The position numbers and the translations under genes were made by a program. The notes beneath the pieces are model-generated. The model was not told the origin of the DNA, did not search any database, and saw nothing but the letters and a program-made list of their open reading frames with translations. 64,000 nucleotides of DNA from Gracilimonas halophila (GTDB lineage: Bacteria; Bacteroidota; Rhodothermia; Balneolales; Balneolaceae). Positions within the stretch are counted from its first letter, which is position 1. Each line of letters opens with the position of its first letter. The stretch is from the NCBI RefSeq assembly GCF_042684365.1, contig NZ_JBHULI010000022.1, positions 1-64,000 of the forward strand, read 5' to 3'. Positions 35,944-45,177 of the stretch are shown here, in pieces.

Positions 35944-37023
35944 TCAGCCGTTTTTGCTTTTGAAATAATTCATGAAATCAACTAAGGCTTCTACAGATTC
36001 CAGGGTGCAGGCATTATAAATACTTGCTCGGATTCCGCCAACCGTTCGGTGGCCTTTTAAGGCAACAAGGTTATGTTTCTCAGCTTCATTTAAAAAATGC
36101 TCTTCCATTTGTTCTGATCTCAGCCTAAAGGTTACATTCATCTTTGAGCGGGATCCTTTTTGAGCAGTTCCACTATAGAAATCATCAGTATCAATAGCGC
36201 TATAAAGGAGGTCAGATTTCTTTGCATTAAGTTGTTCGAAATAAGAGATACCACCTTTTTCTTCTACCCACTTTAACACCAGGTTTACCATATAAACGGC
36301 GAAAGTCGGGGGGGTATTAAAGATTCGGTCAGCGTGTGTTTTATAATTGAGAATAGTGGGAATCTCTGATTTATCAGCGGTTTCCAGAAATGAATTCCGT
36401 ACCAAAACCAAAGTGACGCCTGATGGACCGAGGTTTTTCTGTGCCCCGGCATAGATCAAACCGTATCTATCAAGATCTATTTTCCGGGAAAGAAAATCAG
36501 AAGAAGCATCACAAACCAAGGGGACCCCGTTTGTTTCAGGTTCTTTGGGAAATTGTGTCCCGTAAATGGTGTTGTTAGAGGTAAAATGAACATAGCGTCC
36601 ATTATCTGAAAAGTTTAATTCATCCTGAGACGGTATTCTGGAGAAGTGTTCACTTTCTCCGGAGTAGGGTACGTTTACTTTCCCAAAAAGCCCGGCTTCT
36701 TTAATTGCTTTTTTTGACCAAATGCCGGTATTGATGTAATCAGCGGTTTGGTCTTCTTTCAAAAAATTATAAGGTACCTGCATGAACTGCGAACTGGCTC
36801 CACCTTGCAGAAACATGATCTTAAAATCATTTCCCAACCCCAGTAATCTTGATAAGCGCTCTTTTGCTTCTCTATCAACCTGAGTATAGGACTTCCCGCG
36901 ATGACTTTGTTCCATAATGGAAACACCATCACCGTGGTAATCAAGGAGTTCCTCCTGAACGGTTTTTAAGACTTCAGTTGGAAGAGCTGCAGGTCCGGCA
37001 CTAAAATTATGTACGCGTTTCAT
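35944..37023 (-). CDS. serC: Phosphoserine aminotransferase
   Basis: 359 residues, the standard length. The start HNFSAGPAALPTEVL is diagnostic of SerC, and the PLP lysine is K196 in IYAGAQKNLGPSG. It converts 3-phosphohydroxypyruvate to phosphoserine in serine synthesis and acts also in the pyridoxal phosphate pathway. It lies 27 bases downstream of the DUF1015 gene. serA, often the third gene of this cluster, is not adjacent here. Confidence 0.95.
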   Translation of the reverse strand: MKRVHNFSAGPAALPTEVLKTVQEELLDYHGDGVSIMEQSHRGKSYTQVDREAKERLSRLLGLGNDFKIMFLQGGASSQFMQVPYNFLKEDQTADYINTGIWSKKAIKEAGLFGKVNVPYSGESEHFSRIPSQDELNFSDNGRYVHFTSNNTIYGTQFPKEPETNGVPLVCDASSDFLSRKIDLDRYGLIYAGAQKNLGPSGVTLVLVRNSFLETADKSEIPTILNYKTHADRIFNTPPTFAVYMVNLVLKWVEEKGGISYFEQLNAKKSDLLYSAIDTDDFYSGTAQKGSRSKMNVTFRLRSEQMEEHFLNEAEKHNLVALKGHRTVGGIRASIYNACTLESVEALVDFMNYFKSKNG

Positions 37024-37050
37024 AGGTTTAGGAAGTAATGAGTGTGAGTT

Positions 37051-38262
37051 CTAAAACGTATGTATCAATAATCCTGACCTTAGTTTAGGCTCAAACCAAG
37101 TTGATTTTGGAGGCATCAATAATCCGGCATCTGAAACTTTCACTAGTTCCTCAATAGATGTTGGGTACATGCTTATTCCGAGGGCGGCTTCTCCATTATC
37201 CACTAATTTCTCTAACTCACCGGTGCCCCTGATGCCACCTACAAAATCAATATTTGGATCGGTTCGCTGATCTTTAATACCCAATAGTGGCTCAAGAATT
37301 TGATCTTGAAGAAGTGTGATGTCAAGCTTAGAAGCAGGATCGTTCTTAACGGGATCCTTCAATGTAAGGCCGTACCAGTTTTCATTCAGATATAATGAGA
37401 TCATTCCTTTTCCTGTTGGAACAGGCTTTGCCTTTCTTTCTAGATCAAAATCTTCCTGTAGTTTTTCAAGGAAGTTGTCAGGGATCGAAAAAATGATCCT
37501 GTTGTAGGCTAAAATCTTTATTTGATCCATCGGTACTAACACAGCAGGGAAGAAGTTATAAGCTTCAGTTCCATCATGAGTTGGGTTTTGAGAAGCTTGT
37601 TCTTTAGCCGCACGTGCAGCACTGGCACACCGATGATGGCCATCAGCAATATAAATGTTAGGTATATTTTTGAAAGCCTCGACTAAAGTCTCATTGTTAT
37701 CTGCTTTCCATATAGTGTGCTTAACATCATCTTCGGCAGTAAAATCATAGATCGGATCATTATTTTCCATATGCTCATTCATAACAGAAGTAATGGATGC
37801 GTTGTCTCTAAACGTCATCATGACTGGCTCAGCATGAGCTTGTTGTGTTAAAATATGCTTGGTTCGATCATCCTCTTTGTTGGGGCGGGTGAGCTCATGT
37901 TTTACGATCACCTCATTATCGTAATCTTCTACACTTACGCATCCATATATACCAGTCTGGGAACGGCCATCCATAATAAGCCGATAGATGTAAAGTGAAT
38001 TTTGTTCTTCCTGTATAAAAGCACTGGAGTTGAGTAATTCATATAAGTTCTCCCGCCCTTTTTCGTAAACTTCAGCAGAATACACTGAAGTACTCTCAGG
38101 CAGGCCGATCTCAGGACGAATCACATGTAAAAAACTTTTGGGATTACCACGTGCAAGTTCTTTTGCTTCTTGTGTGTTTACCACATCATATGGGACACAG
38201 GCAACTTGGGGTGCAAGTTCAGGCTTAGGCCTCCATGCTTTAAAGGGCTTTAGAATAGCCAT
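37051..38262 (-). CDS. DUF1015 family protein
   Basis: 403 residues. The conserved start KPFKAWRPKPELAPQVACVPYDVVN and the motifs IADGHHRCASAARA (about 210), GIYGCVSVEDYD and STWFEPKLRSGLL mark the DUF1015 family (SerC-neighbour protein). Its biochemical role is not established; the recurring link with serine biosynthesis genes is known, and here it is the upstream partner of serC. The HHRC motif could form a metal or active site. No export signal. Confidence 0.9.
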   Translation of the reverse strand: MAILKPFKAWRPKPELAPQVACVPYDVVNTQEAKELARGNPKSFLHVIRPEIGLPESTSVYSAEVYEKGRENLYELLNSSAFIQEEQNSLYIYRLIMDGRSQTGIYGCVSVEDYDNEVIVKHELTRPNKEDDRTKHILTQQAHAEPVMMTFRDNASITSVMNEHMENNDPIYDFTAEDDVKHTIWKADNNETLVEAFKNIPNIYIADGHHRCASAARAAKEQASQNPTHDGTEAYNFFPAVLVPMDQIKILAYNRIIFSIPDNFLEKLQEDFDLERKAKPVPTGKGMISLYLNENWYGLTLKDPVKNDPASKLDITLLQDQILEPLLGIKDQRTDPNIDFVGGIRGTGELEKLVDNGEAALGISMYPTSIEELVKVSDAGLLMPPKSTWFEPKLRSGLLIHTF

Positions 38263-38382
38263 AAAAAATTTACTTTTTAGTTATCTTTACAGGTTGATGT
38301 AAGGTACATAAAATTGGACTTTATTAAATTTCAGTATACCTATTAAAGGCAATAAATAAGAAGAAATTAAGGGAAATTTACT

Positions 38383-38709
38383 ATGAGCAAGAATGGCGAA
38401 AACTTAAACGAAGAACAACAAGAGCAACTTCTATTTATGATGTTGATCCAGCAACATCAGCAAATAGCAATGATGGGGCTTGGTAAACTGCAAAATCCTG
38501 CTACTCAGGAAATGGAAAAAGATCTATCCTCCGCCAAGTATGCGATCGATACTTTGGCTATGCTCAAGAAATATACGAAAGGTAACCTTTCGGATGAGGC
38601 TGGTGGTTACCTTGAGCAGACACTGACCACACTCCGTATGAACTATGCAGAGGAAGCAAAAAAGGCAAAGTCAGAATCTAAAGGCAACGCAGCCGATCAG
38701 GATGAGTAA
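38383..38709 (+). CDS. DUF1844 domain-containing protein
   Basis: 108 residues, soluble and mostly helical. LLFMMLIQQHQQIAMMGLGK and DLSSAKYAIDTLAMLKKYTKGNLSDEAGGYLEQTL match DUF1844. The tail is Lys/Glu-rich. Function unknown. The last 8 bases overlap the NUDIX gene, so the two are translationally coupled. Confidence 0.85.
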   Translation: MSKNGENLNEEQQEQLLFMMLIQQHQQIAMMGLGKLQNPATQEMEKDLSSAKYAIDTLAMLKKYTKGNLSDEAGGYLEQTLTTLRMNYAEEAKKAKSESKGNAADQDE

Positions 38710-39127
38710 TTCTGATGCAATTCCTGTCAGCGCAGCAGGAGGAATCGTGTTCCAATGGAAATCTGAAAAGACAGAGCCCGAGGTATTGATGATCTTCCGG
38801 AATGGAGTTTGGGATCTTCCAAAAGGTAAATTGGAAAAAGGCGAAGGTATAGAAATGTGTGCAGCAAGAGAGGTGGCAGAAGAAGTGGGGAGTGGAATAC
38901 CTGCCATAGTGAAAAAATTAGGCACTACTTATCATGAATACTCGGAAAAAGAGAAACTAATGGGAAAGACTACTTATTGGTATTCTATGGTATTTACAAA
39001 AAGCGAGACCTTGGATCCACAAACTGAGGAGGGAATCGAAAAAATTGAATGGGTAGATATTTCCGAGGCCAAAGAAAGAGCGGGGTATGAAAACCTGAAA
39101 GAAATTCTTAAAAAATACTGGACATAA
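38702..39127 (+). CDS. NUDIX hydrolase
   Basis: 141 residues from ATG 38702, within the end of the DUF1844 gene; an earlier in-frame start would overlap more and adds non-conserved residues. The complete Nudix box runs from G42 to G63 (G42, E48, R56-E57, E60-E61, G63), which binds Mg and cleaves a nucleoside diphosphate linkage. The overall form resembles Ap4A/diadenosine polyphosphate or mutator-type hydrolases of Bacteroidota. Exact substrate unknown. Confidence 0.88.
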   Translation: MSNSDAIPVSAAGGIVFQWKSEKTEPEVLMIFRNGVWDLPKGKLEKGEGIEMCAAREVAEEVGSGIPAIVKKLGTTYHEYSEKEKLMGKTTYWYSMVFTKSETLDPQTEEGIEKIEWVDISEAKERAGYENLKEILKKYWT

Positions 39128-39129
39128 AA

Positions 39130-39157
39130 AAAGGTGCGATCGAGAGATCGCACCTTT
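39130..39157. terminator. Bidirectional terminator between NUDIX and tonB genes
   Basis: A perfect 12-bp stem, AAAGGTGCGATC with GATCGCACCTTT, around GAGA, with A/T runs at both sides. It serves the convergent NUDIX (+) and TonB (-) genes. Confidence 0.85.
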
Positions 39158-39181
39158 AAATGATAAAATAATATACTTGAA

Positions 39182-39835
39182 TTAGTTTTCCAGACGGAAG
39201 TTGATAGACAGTGCGTACTGCACACGAACAGGTCGACCGCGCTGCATTCCGGGCTCAAATTCAGCTTGTTGAACAGCTTTGAGAGCTTCTTCATCACAGC
39301 CACCGCCAATACCGCGAACAACACGTGCATTTTCAACATTACCCTGCTCATTCACAATAAACTGAACGGTTACACGGCCTTCGATACCTGCGCGTCGTGC
39401 CATTTCAGGGTATTGTACACTTGCCTGAAGTTTTGCCATACCGCCTTTAAGAACCGGCATTTCCTCTACCACAACAAAGAAATCTTCTTCTGCTTCTTCT
39501 TCTTCAGGTGGAGGAGGTAAGTCCATTGGAGCATCCATATCAAGTTCCGCATCAAGATCGATCATTTCATCTTCAATGATCTCATCGTTAGGAACTTCAA
39601 CGGGGACCGGTGGACGAGGGGGAGGAGGAGGAGTTTCAATTTGTTTTGTTTGAACAATCTCTTCCATTTCCACTACTTCCTGTTCGTCTAATTGAACAAC
39701 AGTTGGTGGTTCAGTTTCTAAATTCAATTTCACAGCAGTCAGCATTATAACAAGCGCAATGATCAATCCTGCCTCTAAATAGACAGTATATGATCTCTTG
39801 AGATCTGCTTTTGGTGTCTTTCTTTCGTTAATCAT
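39182..39835 (-). CDS. tonB: Energy transducer TonB (copy 1)
   Basis: 217 residues: an N-terminal membrane anchor (VYLEAGLIIALVIMLTAVKL), a Pro/Glu-rich periplasmic spacer (TPPPPPRPPVPVEVPND, DLPPPPEEEEAEED) and a C-terminal TonB domain (QYPEMARRAGIEGRVTVQF, VRGIGGGCDEEALKAV). It transmits proton-motive force to outer-membrane transporters such as the SusC in this window. No exbB/exbD is adjacent. The second copy lies 181 bases upstream. Confidence 0.93.
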   Translation of the reverse strand: MINERKTPKADLKRSYTVYLEAGLIIALVIMLTAVKLNLETEPPTVVQLDEQEVVEMEEIVQTKQIETPPPPPRPPVPVEVPNDEIIEDEMIDLDAELDMDAPMDLPPPPEEEEAEEDFFVVVEEMPVLKGGMAKLQASVQYPEMARRAGIEGRVTVQFIVNEQGNVENARVVRGIGGGCDEEALKAVQQAEFEPGMQRGRPVRVQYALSINFRLEN

Positions 39836-40016
39836 AATTCAAGTACGGTATTAAATAGATTTTTGTATCGGTGAAAATAACGGGATTTTATCATTAGTGT
39901 GCAAGTAGTAGAACACTATTTTAACTGTTTAAACATAATTTTAGTGTGAAAAGTTTGGATTAGTAATTTTAAAGATGGATTGAGTAATGATAAGTTTTGT
40001 AAACGAGCTGATTTCA

Positions 40017-40661
40017 TTACCGTTGAAGTCTAAAATGAACCACTTGTTTCATGCGCACTTTTACAAGATTACCATTTTGAATACCCGGGGTAAAGGATTG
40101 AAGTTTAATAACTCTTAAAACTTCTTCATCACAACCACCGCCTATTCCGCGAACTATTTTGAGATCTTCTATCTTACCTTTTTCAGTTATAATAAATTCA
40201 GCAATGACTATTCCTTCAATACCATTTCTTTTAGCTAATTCCGGATACTTAATATCATTGTAAAGAGCTTCCAGGCCACCTTCCATTTTGGGCATGAATT
40301 CTGCTATTTCCAGGACTTCCAGCTCATCACTATCATCGGTTTCAGGTGGAAGATCAAGTGCGGAGGGTGGATCATTAAAATCTGCAAAATCAATTGCAGG
40401 AGGATCTATAGGGTCATCATTGGGTATTTCTACAGGGATACGAGCTAAAACAGGCGGGGGAGCAGGCTTTTTCTGTATGGTGATGGGGGAGAGTGTTACA
40501 GGAGGCTCTTCTTTAATTTCAATATTTGATGAAGATTGGGAATTTGAGGGAAGGTGAAATCTAAATGCTGCAATAGAAATTAAAAGTGCACCTATAAGTC
40601 CCAGCTCAAAAAAGATAGGATAGTTCTTTCGAAGATCGATCTTTCTGCGGGAAAGTTTCAT
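40017..40661 (-). CDS. Energy transducer TonB (copy 2)
   Basis: 214 residues, the same plan as its neighbour: anchor (FFELGLIGALLISIAAFRF), a shorter proline spacer (KKPAPPPVLARIPVEIPNDD) and a C-terminal domain (KYPELAKRNGIEGIVIAEF, VRGIGGGCDEEVLRVI). Shared motifs in the spacer and the GIGGGCDEE core suggest a tandem duplication that has since diverged. The C-terminal lobe ends with MKQVVHFRLQR, more basic than copy 1, so the partner set may differ. Confidence 0.92.
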   Translation of the reverse strand: MKLSRRKIDLRKNYPIFFELGLIGALLISIAAFRFHLPSNSQSSSNIEIKEEPPVTLSPITIQKKPAPPPVLARIPVEIPNDDPIDPPAIDFADFNDPPSALDLPPETDDSDELEVLEIAEFMPKMEGGLEALYNDIKYPELAKRNGIEGIVIAEFIITEKGKIEDLKIVRGIGGGCDEEVLRVIKLQSFTPGIQNGNLVKVRMKQVVHFRLQR

Positions 40662-40725
40662 TCGCTTAAGATTAATTAAAGGGTTCGCCTTTAATTAAAG
40701 AAGTCTCAAATAAATGATAATCGCA

Positions 40726-41133
40726 TTATGATGCGGTCTCTGTTTTAAACGCAGATACTTTTTGAGCTAAGACATATAGTAGTAATACTGCTGCTGCTGT
40801 ACCTGTGATATCCGCTGCAAAGTCTAAAAGTTCGGGGCTTCGGCCGGTGGGTAACAGGTGCTGCAATACTTCAATGACAAGTCCAAATAAGCTCCCTACC
40901 AAAAACACGGGAAAGAGAGTGAATTTATCCTTCAGGAAGCGGACCAGGCCATAAAAAAATGTCCATGCTGCAAACATTATAAAGTGTACAACTTTGTCTA
41001 AACCCATAAATGATTGGGGGACGTCATAGTCAACAGGAAAAAGAGTTCCATAGAGAATAGCTCCGGTAGAAAGGATCAACAATCCAAGATAGGGCTTGAC
41101 CGAACGGGTAAGAATCTTAATAATTTTTGTCAT
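40726..41133 (-). CDS. VanZ family membrane protein
   Basis: 135 residues with four membrane segments. The motif VVHFIMFAAWTFFYGLV followed by EVLQHLLPTGRSPELLDFAADITGTA is the VanZ-like signature (E/Q-rich helix, GRxxxxxDxxxNxxG-type turn). The prototype gives low teicoplanin resistance, but most chromosomal members have no known role. It directly abuts the Nnr gene (0-base gap) and is co-transcribed with it. Confidence 0.87.
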   Translation of the reverse strand: MTKIIKILTRSVKPYLGLLILSTGAILYGTLFPVDYDVPQSFMGLDKVVHFIMFAAWTFFYGLVRFLKDKFTLFPVFLVGSLFGLVIEVLQHLLPTGRSPELLDFAADITGTAAAVLLLYVLAQKVSAFKTETAS

Positions 41134-42681
41134 TTAGATAATGTCCATGGGTTCTAAAGAACCGGAGTTCGTTGCAAAATATTGTTTAGATCCTTTATAA
41201 CCGTTTAAAAGAGCTTGAAAACAAGCTAGTTCAGCTGATGAATATTTAAGCCAAAAAGCCCCGGTCTTTCCGGCGAGTACGTCGCCAAATCCTGCCCGGG
41301 AAAAAACCCGTGTGTCATATCCCGTTAAATACGGAACTCCCGATTCTGTTCCAACAATCGAAGGCATTCCCTTAGATAAAATCGTAAGTCCATTCTGCTT
41401 AGCGAATGTTATAACTGCTTCCATTCGTTCATGATCATTGCTTAGTTCTTTGTTTAATAAGCTTTTTAATTCACCGGGATGTGGAGTCAGGATCAAATCA
41501 GATGAGTCCGGTATATCCCAGTTTTCCCATTTTGATAAAGCAAACAAAGCATCCGCATCAATCAGGGAATCTCCTTCAAACGCAGTCAATAATTTCTGAG
41601 TGAATCGGATGGTCTCTTCATGCCGCCCTATTCCGGGCCCGATCAACAGCTTTCCGGGTTTTTCTTTCAGCACTTCAAGAACGTCGGCAAGATGTGATTC
41701 TTTAAAGTAAACATCATCATGATCACCGATCGGTTTTTTAATGATCTGCACCAGCTGTTTTTCATACACTTCAAGCAATCCTTTTGGAGTGATCAGGACA
41801 ACGGCTCCCAGTCCGGTTGACCATGCACTTTTAGCAGCCAATACAGCGGCGCCGGTCAAGCCTTCCGACCCTGCAATGATGTATAAGACACCGCCATCAT
41901 ATTTGTGTTTTTTCTTTTCACGGGATGGGGAATTAGCATCCACCCATTCCTCATCGATCAGGTAAGAAGCAGGGTTCTTGTATTTATTTGGAAATGAAAG
42001 TTCACATAAAATAACCTCGCCCGCCGTATCAAATCCCTCATTCAGGTAGAAACCTATTTTTAATGCCCCGAAGCTAAGAGTGAAGTCAGACTGAACAGCC
42101 GACCCCATGATCTGACCTGTGTCGGCATTCAATCCCGTTGGAACATCCAATGAAAATACAGGGGCTTTTTGTTTGTTGATGTACTCAATAGCATCCGAAT
42201 AGAGAGCTCGAACTTCGGTATTCAATCCGGTTCCCAGCATTCCATCTGCTATAAAGTCATAGTCTTCCGGGGTGAAGTCTTCCCATTTCAGGACCTGAAT
42301 GTCCGTTTCAAGTTTTTGGAGGAGCCGGAAGTTCTTATCAGCATCAGGACTCAGATCTTCGGTCCCTGACAAAAAACAGACGGTGATATTAAAATCTTGC
42401 TGAGATAATAAACGGGCAATGACCAATGCATCTCCGCCATTATTACCCTTCCCGCAAAAGAAAACACCATGTGAATTGGCCGGTATCTCAGACATGATAA
42501 AATCAGCGGCCCTGGTTCCTGCGATCTCCATTAGTGTAAACCCATCGATCCCAAATTCCGTAATGGTTTTCTCATCCATGAATCGGGATTGTTCAGCTGA
42601 GCAGAGATAATATGGATGTGGGATCTTTAGCATATATAATGATTCATTCTCTCCAATGTTGACATCCTTCGCGTAAGACAT
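41134..42681 (-). CDS. nnr: Bifunctional NAD(P)H-hydrate epimerase / dehydratase
   Basis: 515 residues, a fusion that repairs hydrated NAD(P)H. The N-terminal epimerase (about 25-235) has FFCGKGNNGGDALVIARLL and ADGMLGTGL. The C-terminal dehydratase (about 250-500) has GLTGAAVLAAKSAWSTGLG, LIGPGIGR, LTPHPGELKSL and the catalytic-type motif AGFGDVLAGKTG. An in-frame ATG at 42633 is an alternative start nearer the conserved region, but AGGATTCA before 42681 supports the longer form. Confidence 0.92.
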   Translation of the reverse strand: MSYAKDVNIGENESLYMLKIPHPYYLCSAEQSRFMDEKTITEFGIDGFTLMEIAGTRAADFIMSEIPANSHGVFFCGKGNNGGDALVIARLLSQQDFNITVCFLSGTEDLSPDADKNFRLLQKLETDIQVLKWEDFTPEDYDFIADGMLGTGLNTEVRALYSDAIEYINKQKAPVFSLDVPTGLNADTGQIMGSAVQSDFTLSFGALKIGFYLNEGFDTAGEVILCELSFPNKYKNPASYLIDEEWVDANSPSREKKKHKYDGGVLYIIAGSEGLTGAAVLAAKSAWSTGLGAVVLITPKGLLEVYEKQLVQIIKKPIGDHDDVYFKESHLADVLEVLKEKPGKLLIGPGIGRHEETIRFTQKLLTAFEGDSLIDADALFALSKWENWDIPDSSDLILTPHPGELKSLLNKELSNDHERMEAVITFAKQNGLTILSKGMPSIVGTESGVPYLTGYDTRVFSRAGFGDVLAGKTGAFWLKYSSAELACFQALLNGYKGSKQYFATNSGSLEPMDII

Positions 42682-42752
42682 TTGAATCCTAATCTATCAA
42701 ATGTGCGCTCAGGATGACAACAGAAAATGGTGAATCTAAGTTGAAAAAATTA

Positions 42753-44219
42753 TTAGTACGATCGTGCAAAGAGTACTTTCTGCTTCGATGGTTTACCGGT
42801 TACCATACATTTACCTTCCTCACCTTCCTCCAGCGGAATGAGGCGGATGGTTGCTTTCGTTTCTTCTTTGACCTTCTCCTCGGTTTCCGGCGAGCCATCC
42901 CAATGTGCCCATATGAAACCGCCTTTATCATCTAATACGGTTTTGAACTCATCATAAGAATCAACTTCTGAAGTCATTTCTTCCCGGCGCTTCTTAGCCT
43001 TGTCAAAGAGTTCATTCTGAATGTCATCCAATAATTTTTTCACGCGCTCGCCCAATCCTTCCCGAGATTCAATGTTCTTGGAATTATGATCTCTTCGGGC
43101 AAGTTCCACATTGTTGTTTTCAAGATCACGGGGCCCAACGGCGATTCGAAGTGGGATTCCGGCTGCTTCATGTTCGGCAAATTTATAACCGGGATTATAA
43201 TTATCGCGGTCATCCACTTTAATGCGAATACCAAGGGCAGTCAGTTCATCATAGATGCCATCGGCATATTCCAGCACAGCTTTACGTTGTTCATCACTTC
43301 TGTAGATGGGCACTACCACAACCTGCTTAGGAGCCAGTTTTGGGGGGAGCACCAATCCCTGATCGTCGGAATGTGTCATGATCAATCCTCCGATGAGTCG
43401 GGTTGAAACGCCCCAGCTTGTGGCCCAGACCAGTTTGTGTTCGCCATCCTTATCCTGAAATTTCACATCAAAAGCTTTTGCAAAATTTTGGCCCAGGAAG
43501 TGAGATGTTCCGGCCTGGAGGGCTTTCCCATCCTGCATCAATGCTTCAATGCAATAGGTGTCAACGGCGCCGGCAAAACGCTCACTGGCTGTTTTTACCC
43601 CCTTAAGAACCGGCATCGCCATAAATTCTTCGGCAAAAGTTGCATACACATCCAGCATCCGGCGTGTTTCTTCTACGGCTTCCTCTTTAGTTGCGTGAGC
43701 CGTGTGTCCTTCCTGCCATAAAAACTCCATCGTTCTCAGAAAAAGCCGCGTACGCATTTCCCAGCGAACTACATTTGCCCACTGGTTCACCAGAATAGGA
43801 AGATCACGGTAAGATTGGATCCATCCGCGATAGGTATCCCAGATAATAGTCTCAGAGGTAGGCCGGACGATCAGTTCTTCTTCCAGCTTCGATTCCGGAT
43901 CCACTTCCACTCCGCCATCAACACTTTTCAGGCGACTATGAGTGACTACCGCACATTCCTTGGCAAAGCCTTCCACATGCTGTGCTTCTTTAGAAAGAAA
44001 TGATTTAGGAATAAAAAGCGGGAAGTAGGCATTTTCATGGCCGGTATCCTTGAACATCTGGTCGAGGGCGTTGCGCATATTTTCCCATAGTCCCATTCCA
44101 TTGGGGCGAATCACCATACTCCCTCTCACCGGTGAGTGCTCAGCAAGTTTAGCTTCGCGTATCACATCCAGATACCATTGTGAATAATCTTTTTCCTGTG
44201 AAGTAATGTTTTTAGCCAT
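42753..44219 (-). CDS. proS: Proline--tRNA ligase (short archaeal/eukaryotic-type)
   Basis: 488 residues, class II aminoacyl-tRNA synthetase. Motif 2 region RTRLFLRTMEFLWQEGHTAHATKEEA, PTSETIIWDTYRGWIQSYRDLP and the motif 3-like GVSTRLIGGLIMTHSDDQGLVLPP are those of the ProS type without the bacterial editing insertion. The anticodon-binding domain follows, and a C-terminal zinc-type domain ends in an aromatic Tyr (FARSY). This form occurs in Bacteroidota and some other bacteria. Confidence 0.95.
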   Translation of the reverse strand: MAKNITSQEKDYSQWYLDVIREAKLAEHSPVRGSMVIRPNGMGLWENMRNALDQMFKDTGHENAYFPLFIPKSFLSKEAQHVEGFAKECAVVTHSRLKSVDGGVEVDPESKLEEELIVRPTSETIIWDTYRGWIQSYRDLPILVNQWANVVRWEMRTRLFLRTMEFLWQEGHTAHATKEEAVEETRRMLDVYATFAEEFMAMPVLKGVKTASERFAGAVDTYCIEALMQDGKALQAGTSHFLGQNFAKAFDVKFQDKDGEHKLVWATSWGVSTRLIGGLIMTHSDDQGLVLPPKLAPKQVVVVPIYRSDEQRKAVLEYADGIYDELTALGIRIKVDDRDNYNPGYKFAEHEAAGIPLRIAVGPRDLENNNVELARRDHNSKNIESREGLGERVKKLLDDIQNELFDKAKKRREEMTSEVDSYDEFKTVLDDKGGFIWAHWDGSPETEEKVKEETKATIRLIPLEEGEEGKCMVTGKPSKQKVLFARSY

Positions 44220-44328
44220 GAACCTGTTTTAGTTTGGTTTTATATGAACCGTGGAAGTTAAGAAACTTAGCGTAGAGAATAAGGAGAGGAATGCGAAAAA
44301 ATGTTTTACCCTTTGTAAGATAATGCCG

Positions 44329-44336
44329 TATATTTG
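44329..44336 (+). promoter_or_regulatory. -7 box of the tRNA-Met promoter
   Basis: TATATTTG matches the Bacteroidota-type TAnnTTTG and ends 22 bases before the tRNA 5' end. The -33 position 21 bases upstream reads TTTT, a weak match to TTTG. Confidence 0.5.
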
Positions 44337-44358
44337 ATGCCCTTTGAAAGAGACCGAT

Positions 44359-44432
44359 GCCGTGGTAGCTCAGATGGTTAGAGCGCACGACTCATAATCG
44401 TGAGGTCGGCGGTTCAATTCCGCCCCACGGTA
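44359..44432 (+). tRNA. tRNA-Met (CAT), elongator type
   Basis: Acceptor GCCGTGG with CCACGGT (first pair G-T), D-arm GCTC/GAGC, anticodon stem CACGA/TCGTG with loop CTCATAA giving CAT, T-arm GGCGG TTCAATT CCGCC. The anticodon stem lacks the three G-C pairs of initiator tRNA. The variable arm and GAGGTCGG region resemble elongator Met; tRNA-Ile2 with a lysidine-modified CAT is the alternative. Confidence 0.8.
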
Positions 44433-44442
44433 CTATATCATT

Positions 44443-44475
44443 AAGCCCTGTTCAGAAATGAATTGGGCTTTTTTT
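44443..44475 (+). terminator. Terminator after tRNA-Met
   Basis: AAGCCC and GGGCTT form a 6-bp stem (extended by weak internal pairing around TGTTCAGAAATGAATT) followed by TTTTTATTT, just beyond the tRNA. Confidence 0.6.
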
Positions 44476-44552
44476 ATTTATATAGATTTCTTTTTGGAAC
44501 AAAAATTCCCGTATTTCGAACCGGTAGTAAATTACAGATTTATTGGATACCA

Positions 44553-45176
44553 ATGCGTAAATCGGAAGAATATGAAATGGCTCTTGTAGCGGAGCAGGCT
44601 TTGAGCAAAGCCCTGCACAAGTATGAGGAGCTGAGTGCTGAACTTAAAGAGGAAAATGATGCTGCCCGTTCAGACCTGATCGAAACCATCCATGATTCGA
44701 TCAGGAATTTGAAACGTAAGATCACGGCCTACTTTCAGGAAATGATCCCAATGGAAAAGGTACTGGATGAGTTTGTATTTGAATATGAAGTTCTCAAAGC
44801 TGAACTCGAGATAAGGAATCAGGAATCGGCCAGGATAAAGAAGTTTGCCAAAAAACTACTTTCCAGCTATGAAGATTTTATTTCAACAGTAGGCGGGAAG
44901 AAAAAGTTAGCACTTATTCAGGAGGGGGATATAGGGTATAAAAAGAAGTCTACCGCCACGGCATATATTTTTTGGGTACTTAGTTTTTTCGGGATACTTG
45001 GGCTGCACCGGTTTTATTTGGGGCGAACAGGCACGGGAATTGGCTGGCTGCTTACTGGTGGATTATTAGGATTTGGCGCAGTTTATGACCTTATCGCATT
45101 ACCAAAGATGGTAGAAGAACAAAATGTATATAACCAGCTTCGGGCAGCTAAGATAAAGCAGCTCACCGGAAAATAG
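44553..45176 (+). CDS. TM2 domain-containing protein with N-terminal coiled coil
   Basis: 207 residues from ATG 44553; a longer frame would begin inside the tRNA terminator. The N-terminal 130 residues are charged and helical (EYEMALVAEQALSKALHKYEEL) and likely coiled coil. The C-terminal TM2 domain (about 145-200) has two helices: AYIFWVLSFFGILGLHRFYL with the DRF-like turn HRFYLG, and GWLLTGGLLGFGAVYDLIAL. Function unknown. It converges on the propeller gene with only one base between stops. Confidence 0.85.
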   Translation: MRKSEEYEMALVAEQALSKALHKYEELSAELKEENDAARSDLIETIHDSIRNLKRKITAYFQEMIPMEKVLDEFVFEYEVLKAELEIRNQESARIKKFAKKLLSSYEDFISTVGGKKKLALIQEGDIGYKKKSTATAYIFWVLSFFGILGLHRFYLGRTGTGIGWLLTGGLLGFGAVYDLIALPKMVEEQNVYNQLRAAKIKQLTGK

Positions 45177-45177
45177 A

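Noticed and set aside
44463..44552. Longer start for the TM2 protein
   Set aside because: The extension runs through the tRNA-Met terminator and begins at a TTG with no ribosome-binding site.
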